A DNA stretch of 64,000 nucleotides from Hepsetus odoe (lineage: Eukaryota > Chordata > Actinopteri > Characiformes > Hepsetidae), in contig CM029384.1 in NCBI GenBank assembly GCA_017165825.1, forward strand, positions 10,103,867-10,167,866, written 5' to 3'. The notes below the pieces were generated by a model. The model saw only the letters and a program-made list of their open reading frames with translations. It was not told the origin of the DNA and made no database searches. The translations under genes were made by a program, and so were the position numbers. Shown here piece by piece: positions 36,201 through 47,500 of the stretch (positions are counted from its first letter, which is position 1; each line of letters starts with the position of its first letter).

Positions 36201-38269
36201 ATAAACACACTGTTCTGTTTAGTGACTATAACTGTATAAACACTGTTCTGTTTAGTGACTATAACTGTATAAACACACTGTTCTGTTTAGTGACTATAAC
36301 TGTATAAACACTGTTCTGTTTAGTGACTATAACTGTATAAACACACTGTTCTGTTTAGTGACTATAACTGTATAAACACTGTTCTGTTTAGTGACTATAA
36401 CTGTATAAACACACTGTTCTGTTTAGTGACTATAACTGTATAAACACTGTTCTGTTTAGTGACTATAACTGTATAAACACACTGTTCTGTTTAGTGACTA
36501 TAACTGTATAAACACTGTTCTGTTTAGTGACTATAACTGTATAAACACACTGTTCTGTTTAGTGACTATAACTGTATAAACACTGTTCTGTTTAGTGACT
36601 ATAACTGTATAAACACACTGTTCTGTTTAGTGACTATAACTGTATAAACACTGTTCTGTTTAGTGACTATAACTGTATAAACACACTGTTCTGTTTAGTG
36701 ACTATAACTGTATAAACACTGTTCTGTTTAGTGACTATAACTGTATAAACACACTGTTCTGTTTAGTGACTATAACTGTATAAACACTGTTCTGTTTAGT
36801 GACTATAACTGTATAAACACACTGTTCTGTTTAGTGACTATAACTGTATAAACACTGTTCTGTTTAGTGACTATAACTGTATAAACACACTGTTCTGTTT
36901 AGTGACTATAACTGTATAAACACTGTTCTGTTTAGTGACTATAACTGTATAAACACACTGTTCTGTTTAGTGACTATAACTGTATAAACACTGTTCTGTT
37001 TAGTGACTATAACTGTATAAACACACTGTTCTGTTTAGTGACTATAACTGTATAAACACTGTTCTGTTTAGTGACTATAACTGTATAAACACACTGTTCT
37101 GTTTAGTGACTATAACTGTATAAACACTGTTCTGTTTAGTGACTATAACTGTATAAACACACTGTTCTGTTTAGTGACTATAACTGTATAAACACTGTTC
37201 TGTTTAGTGACTATAACTGTATAAACACACTGTTCTGTTTAGTGACTATAACTGTATAAACACTGTTCTGTTTAGTGACTATAACTGTATAAACACACTG
37301 TTCTGTTTAGTGACTATAACTGTATAAACACTGTTCTGTTTAGTGACTATAACTGTATAAACACACTGTTCTGTTTAGTGACTATAACTGTATAAACACT
37401 GTTCTGTTTAGTGACTATAACTGTATAAACACACTGTTCTGTTTAGTGACTATAACTGTATAAACACTGTTCTGTTTAGTGACTATAACTGTATAAACAC
37501 ACTGTTCTGTTTAGTGACTATAACTGTATAAACACTGTTCTGTTTAGTGACTATAACTGTATAAACACACTGTTCTGTTTAGTGACTATAACTGTATAAA
37601 CACTGTTCTGTTTAGTGACTATAACTGTATAAACACACTGTTCTGTTTAGTGACTATAACTGTATAAACACTGTTCTGTTTAGTGACTATAACTGTATAA
37701 ACACACTGTTCTGTTTAGTGACTATAACTGTATAAACACTGTTCTGTTTAGTGACTATAACTGTATAAACACACTGTTCTGTTTAGTGACTATAACTGTA
37801 TAAACACTGTTCTGTTTAGTGACTATAACTGTATAAACACACTGTTCTGTTTAGTGACTATAACTGTATAAACACTGTTCTGTTTAGTGACTATAACTGT
37901 ATAAACACACTGTTCTGTTTAGTGACTATAACTGTATAAACACTGTTCTGTTTAGTGACTATAACTGTATAAACACACTGTTCTGTTTAGTGACTATAAC
38001 TGTATAAACACTGTTCTGTTTAGTGACTATAACTGTATAAACACACTGTACTGTTTAGTGACTATAACTGTAAACGCACTGTACTGTTCAGTAAATATAA
38101 CTGTATAAACAGAGTTCTGTTTAGTGAATATAACTGTAAACGCACTGTACTTTTCAGTAAATATAACTGTATAAAAACACTGTTCTGTTTAGTGAATATA
38201 ACTGTATAAACACACTGTTCTGTTTAGTGAATATAACTGTATAAACACACTGTTCTGTTTAGTGACTAT
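30252..38269. repeat. 8-kb higher-order minisatellite (33+35 bp, 68-bp dimer)
   Basis: About 235 tandem monomers fill this interval. Each is built from TATAAACAC(AC), TGTTCTGTTTAGTG and ACTATAACTG. Monomers alternate strictly between 33 bp and 35 bp; the longer form has an extra AC. The real period is therefore 68 bp, confirmed because the text recurs exactly every 1020 bp (15 x 68) from 30841 through 37981. The central part, about 30600-38047, holds roughly 110 dimers with no visible substitution or indel. Edge monomers (30252-30600 and 38047-38269) differ, with GAATATAAC for GACTATAAC, TAAACGCAC, GTACTG and other changes. The array fills nearly the whole gap between the pitpnc1 and helz promoters and has no coding capacity. 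Confidence 0.98.
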
Positions 38270-39020
38270 CTGTGTTAGCACTGTTCCAGGAAGCAGCTCT
38301 TTGACCATCATGCCGTGCGCTGGGCTGACAAGTGGATCCAAGATGGCGTAGAAAGTAAAGCTAGGTGAGCGCAGACTTCCTCCTACACCTTTTCTATCGG
38401 TGCGCCTCACCAACACCGGGAGACCGCGACTCGCCTCGGTTGTCGGACGAAATTTCAGACGGCTGACCAGGCCTGGGTGCGGAGGAAGGCCGGAGAAGCA
38501 CCGCTCTCATGCGCGACCGCTTTCGCAGCACAATAAGGGCCGTTAGCCACCAGCAGGCTAAGTAGCGTTAGCTCCTCTCGCTAAACCCCCAACTGGCTCG
38601 CCAGTCCCGCAGGCTCCGAGTTAACCTCTCTCTTTACCTTCACTGGCCCGTCCGTGCTTGTGTAACGGTACCGGATTGTGTCGGTTGGTGCAGGCAGCTG
38701 TGGTAAACACGGCTTTACGGGGGCGGCTGTGGCTCAAGGCCCGGCCGCAGACATCGCGCTTCGGCCCCGCCGGAACTTAGCGAGCGAGCCGCTATAGCTG
38801 GTGGGCTGCGAAACGAGCGAATCACGGCGTTATTTCTAGCTCGGGTTTTGTGTAAATCGTCTTTTGGAGAAGCATTGTTCCCCAAGCAGCTCCACAGAAA
38901 AAAAATGCCCCATTAGTAGTACGATTCAACAGGGGAGCCCGTCCACCCGTGGGCCGGAGTGGAGTTAGAGCACAAATAACCTTAAAGTTTACACGGGAGG
39001 AACGGGCTTTGAGCGCTAAC
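38270..39020 (+). promoter_or_regulatory. helz: CpG-rich promoter and 5' leader of helz
   Basis: GC- and CpG-rich sequence begins immediately after the minisatellite and ends near 39020. AAGATGGCG at 38340-38348 matches the YY1 motif often found just downstream of the start site in TATA-less vertebrate promoters, suggesting transcription starts near 38330. CTAG/GTGAGC at 38361-38370 could be the donor of a short noncoding first exon, but other donors are possible (for example GTG/GTAAAC near 38703). The leader must splice to the acceptor at 40809-40810. Confidence 0.7.
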
Positions 39021-40810
39021 CCCTCATCCCTTCATCCGCCTTTTGTGCGTGCTGCTGCAGAAAGGCTCGTTGTTTTTTTCCCTTCTCTCTCACTTTGATG
39101 GACATGCAGCACGCACGCCCACACTTGCACCCAGACGGGACATCTATTATTAACTGACCCGGAATCCAAAGATAGGCTGTTTATATATTTCTGAGTCTCT
39201 TGTGTTGCCTTTTTTGGTGTGATCAGATGCCCGATCTCCACGTGCACGCAGTGGTTTTGTTGATGTGTTGGGCTACGGACCCTTTCTGTGCCACTCTGTT
39301 GGGTCATCTCCATCCACTGTGCTGACCGATAATGTGCATTGTCTCCATGGGTATCATAAAGCACTGTCCCTGTGTCCAGTTGGGGCACTTTTACACACCG
39401 TGTTAGTGTCAAGCTGTTGTGTCCAAATTAATGGATGATTTTGTAGTAAATAGTAAGTTTCCTGTCTAGAAATGTTTTTTTTTTTGTTTTTTTGTCGCGT
39501 TATTGTTTAAAGTTTTGTGGAAGGTCCGCTTTTGTGTTAGCAGAACAGCAGTGTCAGGTTTGTAAAACGGTCCTGTGTTACTTACAGGACATGTGGGTTA
39601 ATCTTTGTATAATTTTATTCCAGGACTGCAGCGCTGTCATTTATTCTGAAAAATTCATGTAGAATTTAGTTAATACTGACCAGCATTGATTTGCCAGTAA
39701 CTGCTAACAAACATCTTAATATAATTGTTGAGGGGAAGGTAACGTTTACCTCTGAAAACATTGTCCTTGATTTCATGCAACTGTAATTGAGTCTAAGCAT
39801 GTTGCAGTTTAGGTGTGCAATCCAGTCCCAGGGATGTTTTTCCCAGAAAAAGTGCCTCATTTTTTGTTATAGTACAGGACGAATATGATCTGTGGAGCGG
39901 TCCTGATGTGCTTGTTTAAAGCTGGAAAATGTGAAAGTCTATTTAGAGAGGCATAGTTACTCCAACTGAGTCCAGCTGGAAGTTACACTCTCAACCTAAT
40001 TATTATGGAAAAGGGAAAAATGACTTCAGGCTTTTGTCTTAGACAACTGCTCTGAGCACTCGTGACTTCACGTCAGTTGGCCAACGACAGCTGTATACTG
40101 TGTTTTAGGCATGGCATGAATACCAGAAACATGAGAAAAATATTAATTTGACCTGCACTTGGCTTTAATTTATGCTGAACTCTTTTTGCAATTGCACACA
40201 GGGCCTGTTGTGTTGTTTTCTTTTTCTGAAGGAGAAGTTGAGTGCCCTTTAAAGGCTGTGTTTGATTATTAAAGGTGTCATCAGGCTGTTTTCAGCGTTC
40301 GTGTTTTTGGCATGCTTTTTTTTTTTTTTTCCCCTGTCAAAACATTTGGTTTGTCCAGGGAATCTTTTTTTTTTTTTTGGTTGTTTGTTTTTTTGGGCAT
40401 GGTTCACTTCCAAATAGTGAACTTTAACTGTTCATCAGAATCTGCTTCACCTTTGGCCACTTCCTGGATATTGTTGGTGCTATTTGTATGCCATAACTTT
40501 GATTTGAACATTGATCTTCTAATGTGGCTAATAATTTCTTTTTCTTGAATACTTGAAGAAATATACATATTCACACATCTGCTCCTTTAAAAAAATTCAT
40601 GCACATTTTGTATGTTCCTAAATTCAGAAATAATTATTGTTACAAGCAAAACCACAAACTTTAAGTGCGGACTTTGTGTGCGCTCCTTCATGTCTGTTTT
40701 GGCTCACGAATAGCAGAGCAGGGAGCACATCCAAAGTGTGCAGGTCTGTGGTATTGCTGGACTAAAGCTGGATATTTCCATATTTTCCTCACTTTATATC
40801 TCTTCGCCAG
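39021..40810 (+). other. helz: helz intron between leader and first coding exon
   Basis: This is T-rich intronic sequence without a recognised gene or mobile element. It ends in a pyrimidine-rich tract and CGCCAG at 40810, the acceptor of the first coding exon. Confidence 0.65.
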
Positions 40811-40828
40811 ACACTCTGTCCCTGAGTC

Positions 40829-41017
40829 ATGGAGGACAGGAGACCACAGAAGTCATGTGAAGAAGCCATTGGATCATTAGTGAGGCGGGAGTATGCGGCG
40901 GCTGTTGCCCACAGCACGGAGGCCCTGCTGGCCTTGGGGCCGTGCCCCCCCACCTCCAACACGGCTCTCCTCCGCAGGCGTGCTCTGCTTTACCGAATTG
41001 CAGCCCTGCTTCAGCTG
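40829..41017 (+). CDS. helz: helz coding exon 1 (residues 1-63)
   Basis: The exon starts at 40811 after CGCCAG, with 18 untranslated bases before MEDRRPQKSCEEAIGSL. G at -3 and +4 give a good initiation context, and a TGA two codons upstream is in frame. It encodes the TPR-like start; the linker before LLYRIAALLQL is about ten residues shorter than in mammals. It ends CAGCTG/GTGAGC in phase 0. Confidence 0.96.
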
Positions 41018-44000
41018 GTGAGCTCCTGGTGTGCCAGTTCCAGTGCACAAGATCGCTTCAGTGCATTTTCATTTTTTAAATTTCATGTGTTTTTAAAACT
41101 ATGCAACTTTATTTTTATTTTAAAGATGAATAATCTTGGATGCATTTGCTATGCCTAGGGTTTTATAGAGAAACCGATTGCCTTTGACATTTGGAATAAT
41201 TTGTTAATTAATCTTTTTAAGCAAGCAGCTGTTTGTAGTTGAGGTGCAGAATGTTTCCTTATGTTGAAAATAGAATAAACCATAGCAAAGAGTGGGCCTT
41301 GTGTCTTTTATGGGTGTAGTGCAGTTTTGGGGTTTCTGCTTCAAATGCTTCATGATTAAGATGATGGATTGAGTCAACTTTGATAGATATGCGTAAACAT
41401 GAAACAGTTCTGTGGCCGTCTAACTGGAATTGCTCATTGCTGATCTTACGGATAATTTGTGGTATTTTATTCTGCAGAAGGATTATGATCAAGCTGATGA
41501 GGACTGTAAGCACAGTGAGTAAAAGTTGTTTCTTTCTGAAAATGTTCCAATAACACTTGAGACTGCAACGTGACAATGTTTATAAGATAACAAGTGCAGC
41601 TTATATAGATAGAAAGACAGCAAAAGATAGACAGTCTTCTATACAAGCTCACCACTTTCAGCAGTGCTGAGTTTCTTATACAATCCATATTAAAGAGGAT
41701 TCCTGTCCTTGAGGCTGTCCTTTTAGAAGTGTTGAGGATTCATTCGATATTTTTTTCATTGGAACTTTAAGGGTGAGTTTCAGATATTCTTCAGAAAGAG
41801 AGGCTGGTGTAAATATTATGAGGTGTTTTGTGTGCTTCTAGTGCTTGCCGACGAGTTGGGGAAAGGAGATGGAAGTTTTCGAGCTGGACTTCAGAACATG
41901 TTACTGGATGGAAGCCTGCAGGAGGTCTTTAGCATTCTCTCCAAAGCTCTGTATGGAGAACCGCTGGTAAATTAATCTTCTTCTCCTAGCTTATCAGAAC
42001 TTCACTAGCTTCTGTAAGTTTGGAATCAACAGGCTCCCATATTGAAAGTAAAAGACTGTATTTTCAACAATGCGCTTAGCTGCCTCACGTAATTTATGAA
42101 AAACTTCCAACATGCAGCATTAAAAGGTTTTTTCACATTGGTGCGAAAATGTACAAAAATCTGATTGTTCTTCTCTAGTATGAAGCCTATAAGATTGCAA
42201 ATAAATGCATATAACATACTGATAATCTTATTTTGTAGTAATGGGAAAATCAGTAACCAAATCTTAAGGAAAATTTTATAATTGAGAATTATTGTGTCGT
42301 TGGTACTCGTGTTTACTCAATTCATATTTTAAACATTATTCAAATTCAGTCACTTTTAAAGGTTCATGATGTTATCTAGTTTATTTACATTAGCATTTTG
42401 TTAGTAAGTGCTGTGTATATGTTGGCCATTCCAAACTTTTGAATGCTCTGAGTTCATGTGAATTTAGATTGGAGCCAAAAAAAAAAAAGAGTTCATTAGT
42501 GCCTGCTGTGACAGCTGAATGCATGAATGTTTTGATGCTTTGAATCAATCATTGGGTTCAGTCCATCAACTAGCATCTCTTGAAAGATTGTCTAAAATAA
42601 AACAATTTTTTTTCCCCATTTAAGAATGGAATCATGGCTAAAGATATGACAAGGCTTAAAACGCTTCTCTCTGAAATTGAGGTAAGTTTGTCTCACTTTT
42701 ATCATGTTTATCTTTACATCCTTTACTAGAGAATAGGGCTTTGCAGAAAGAAGCATGTCTAAACAAGTCATATGCTGAGTGCCTTGCTCCCTTGTTTTGT
42801 CATTTTTTTATAAGATGGTTAAGGACGCTATTACTTCAATTTATTAGAATTTACCAATACTTCAGTTTAGTAAGTTTCTAGTATTTTTTTGGACATTTTA
42901 TATATTTAAAAAAAAAAAAAAAAAAAAGCGCTTGAGTCATGAAACTTGTTTGAATAACAGGCCGTTAACAGTAAGATGGTGACAGAGCTGCCAGAGGAGA
43001 GCGAGGAGGGTGAGTTTCCACTGCTGGCAATTTCAGTTTCACAATAAATATCAAAAGTCCAGTTTCAGCCATGGTCTCATGACTCGTAGAACTGCTTTGG
43101 CGTATGTGCTGACATGCTCTCTCTCTTCATCTCTCTTTCCCTTTGTTTCTTAATCTCTGAATGCCTGACACTCAAAGCAGATGTTCTTGAGGGCTGGCAG
43201 TTCCGGCCTCCACCTCGAGGGGTCACTAGTAGTGAAGAGTACACGCTGTGCAAAAGGTCTGTCTGCCCTGTCTGCTGCTCTTGTTGTGTTTACACATTTG
43301 CGTTGAATATGACTGCTGACTCTTCTTTTGTTTAGCAAAATTACAGTAATTAAGACGGTGCTCCTTTAGAAGGGTTTTAAACGTGGTCTGTCCTGTAATA
43401 GAATGTAAAAGTATGTTGTAAAGAATATTTGAACTCCTTCAATTAGACGATGTTTGTTGAACCAGATGTGATCCTTAACACCGCACGTGGACAATGGGTT
43501 TAATCTGTGTGACTGATATGGTCTGGTTGTTGGTCATTAGCTTGCTAATATAAAATGCAAGCTGTGAAATGAATGCAAAACAGCACACATGACACAAATG
43601 AGTACCTCATTCTTATTTAGCACTCTGAAAGTTCATAGAAACAGGGCAATGTACTTTTAAACAAACACATGTTGGTCTAGCAGGTTACTGAATTCTTGGA
43701 ACTTGGTGTCCTAGTATATGAAACCAATTGTTATGTGCTTGATGCTGACACACAGTTTATACACACTAGCAATGGTGGCCAGAATTATACACCAAAGCCA
43801 TATGATGTGAGTGCAAGGAAGCATATTAGACCATAGTTTCGTTCCTTTAAGTTTGCTGTATCAATGTCCTTACAAACATACACACACTCTTCACTTTTAG
43901 CCTGAGTTATTGTAATGAAACTGTAATAACGAATATTAGGGGACTGAGGATAGGAAAAAATTTGAAGAACTTTTGAATTATATTTTAGTGGAACCTTGTC

Positions 44001-44514
44001 CTTCTGTGTAGGTTTCTAGAGCAGGGTTTGTGTCGGTATGGGGCTCAGTGTACGTCAGCCCATTCTCAGGAGGAGCTGACTGAGTGGCAGCGGCGCTATG
44101 CCTCCCGACTCATCCGCTTGAAGCAGCAGCAAGAAGGGAAGCACTATACTGAGAACTACATGGAGACGCTTATTGAGAAATGGATCAACTCCCTTACCCC
44201 GGAGAAAGTGGTATGCTGTTCAGCAAAGATTAACTCAATTAACTCCCCATATATTTCTTCACTTTTATGCACTGATTTTATTATTACAGCAACCAATACT
44301 CTGATATTGGTAGGCATTTTACCTGTTTGTGGCATAAAAAAAACCAAAAAAAACTATGTGCTGTTTTAAAATCTTGGTTGAGGGCAAATGGTCTGTTTCT
44401 GAATAGGTTAGCAGAAATTGATTAGTGTTAATCTGTTAGTCAAATGTTGCCTAACCTTGTGTGGTTCACACACAAGATTTTAATGTGCTCATATTTATTT
44501 TTTATCCACTTGTG

Positions 44515-44545
<31 letters not shown>

Positions 44546-47500
44546 GCTCAATGACAGTGTGGATGGAGTTACAGTGGAACATAGCTCTGACCTGTCAGTC
44601 ACCGTCAGCACCAAGAAATCATCCCACTCCTGGACATTCTCACTTTACTGCAAGGTAGTAGCTTTAAGAGTTTCTCACCATATCATACTAATGAGCAAGT
44701 CATGCTATATTAATACATTTTGGCAGAAGTATAAATACATTAAGAGTTTTAACACCATGATAAGACCACATCAAACCTTTTTTGTCATGAGTATTTTAAA
44801 GGGGTTTGTTGTATTGTCAGAGGGCTCTTTTTAACAGTGTTGGGGGACTGATGGTCACAGATGTTGTGTTTATAGTACAGTTTCAGTGGCACAGAGTTAA
44901 GTGCTTTCCTCAAGGGGACAGTGAGCAAAGGAAGAACAAGATGATTGGACCTGGTAGAACTCTTGTACTAACTGTGAATTCCAATGAGTACCCTGGGTTC
45001 ACCTCATTTTTCACTGCCTGCTGTGTGGTGCGCTTGTGTAAACATCACAAACAGTTATTTAAATGTGTTTAATTATAATAAATAATTGGCATCAGTGAGA
45101 ATAGACTTAAGCGTAACACTTAAGCTTACCCTTACTCATTTTGCACAGCTGCTATGCTTAATTCAGACAGTAGTTATGTTAACATTTATGGAATACATTT
45201 GTATCCAGAGTCACAATGGTAGGTGAATGGCATTAGGAGCGTAGCATAAAAATAGGCTGTAGCAGTGGCATTCTCACCTGGTCAGGGATCGAAACCTTCC
45301 GTCTTTAACACATGGAGTGATGATGTTCTATCTTAATACAAACCTGTTGTAATTCGGTTCTGCTGTAACTCTTAATTTCTATGTTCTACTCAAAGATAAT
45401 AATATTTTCCCATTTATCAGTGATTAGTACGTTGGCTGCTGCTTCTTGCGTTCCTCCTTCAGGAGATGTCCCATATCCCTCCTCCTTATTTGCTTAAATG
45501 TCAATGTCCTTTGGGGGTAGAATAAGTAAACTTCACTTAATTAAAAGTGAAGTTAATAAGAGACTGAGTGTTGGTTATCATCCTCAGTCTGCCCTTGTCG
45601 TTGGTTTTGAGCCCACAGATCTGGCTCATTTTGTACATGCTGATGTCCCTGTGTGATGAACCCCCTCCTCTGTTTGGCATTCCCAGCCTGCCCGTACCCT
45701 GCACCGGATTGCCCTGCTTTATGATGCCAACCGGCCACACTTCTCCGTCAAGGCTGTGTCAGCGGGGGATGCCTCCACTCAGGTCCCCCAGCAGGTGTGT
45801 GAGGGTGGTTGTCAGGAGTGGAATGGAGCGGGCCTTGTGCAGAATGGCATGGATCACTGCCTCTACATTGTAGAGGTGGCCTTCAACACAGAGATCTTTG
45901 GGACCTTTCGTCAGACAGTGGTTTTTGACTTTGGCTCTGAGCCTGTGTTGATGCAGCGGGTGATGGTAGATGCGGCGTCCATAGAAGGTAAGGGGTCCCT
46001 TAAAGAATTTTTGTAGTTTTACAAAATGCTAGAGCACATGCAACATTATCCAGATGTAGATTACACTTACACTATTTGTCTTATGCTTACACATTAGAAT
46101 TTATAAAAAAAAAAATTAATTTTTCAAAAATGAGACCTTCTTTTTTTTTTTTTTTTTAAACTAGTCAATGACTAATTAAACTGGTTTTAATTAACACCTA
46201 ATTTAACTTAATGAAGCATTGTTTCACCATATGAAACAGTAATGACAAATTATTCTGGAATGCCCTGATGGGTGGTTAAACAAGAAGTGTGTGTGTGTGT
46301 ATAATATAATCTTAGTCCACTACAATGCTAATTGTATCTATACACCAGAATAAAAAACACAGAAATCTGGTCTCCCTTCTCACATTCACAGCAAAAACAA
46401 ATTAAATTCTCTTTACTGTTCCAGTATATTAAGCTTGTGTTTAGCTGCCATAAGATGCATAATAAAGATGGAATAAAATAAGTTTATTATGTTAGATTAG
46501 TACATTCAATTTTCACAAACTTTCATTATGACAACATGAATAAAAAAATTTTTCGGTTAATGTTTATTGTGAGACTAAACACACTAAAAACATGATCTGC
46601 CTTTTAGAACCTGCTTACTATTGTTTCCCTGTTGACAAGCTAGTCTGAGGGTTATTGATATGTCAAAGAAATGTACAGTGTGGGATTTCTCTTGATGCTC
46701 TTGCCACCCTACAGACCTGGAACACTTGATGCAGGCCCGTCAGCAACTGCTAATGACAGCAAAGCGCTGGGACTCATCCTGCAAGACCATTGTGGAGTTT
46801 GTCCCCAGTGAGAATATGGAGCTAGAGCGTAGTCTGCTGAGCCGCTATCAGATTCCACTGTCTGCTGACCAACTCTTCACCCAGTCTGTGCTGGACAAGG
46901 CTTTAACCCGTGATAATTATCAGTCCCGCCTTCATGACCTGCTCTACATTGAAGAGATAGCTCAATACAAGGAAGTCAGCAAGTAAGCACTTAATATGTA
47001 CACTTTTGTAAAATGCTAATGACAAAGTTATAAATGCTTTCCTTGCTTGGTTTCGTTTCTCCCAGTCATAACCACTAGAGGTCATAACAGATCCTTAGGA
47101 CTTGTAAGAACCACGGATGCTTTAAAAAAAGAAAAAGAAAAAAAAAGTACTAAACAGTTGCCAAGGGTACATGCAAGGAAAGCAGTTGACATTATGTAAT
47201 TTGCCGGAAACAAATGGGCACTCTGCCACGTTTAATGATTTGATATTTGGTTCAAAGTTGAATGTGGACTTAAGCCATTAAACAGCAGTAATGTAGGAGT
47301 GTGGTGTGGGAGATTCACTGCTGCTCTCCAAAAATATACTGGTTAGATGTCAGTCAGTATGAACTGAAATTTGCTTTGAGAGTGGAATTCTGCAGGGTTT
47401 GCTAAGCCATCACTGAAGAACTGATGAGGTTTGGCATTTATAACATGCTCTGTTGCTTGGAGCATAGGTATTTTGACATCCAGTGACAGCAATGCCACAT

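Noticed and set aside
30252..38269. CRISPR-like array
   Set aside because: Monomers are contiguous with no unique spacers, in a vertebrate genome. It is a minisatellite.
47109..47150. A-rich tract as a processed-gene tail
   Set aside because: No upstream exon-exon-joined coding sequence is present. It is ordinary intronic A-rich sequence.
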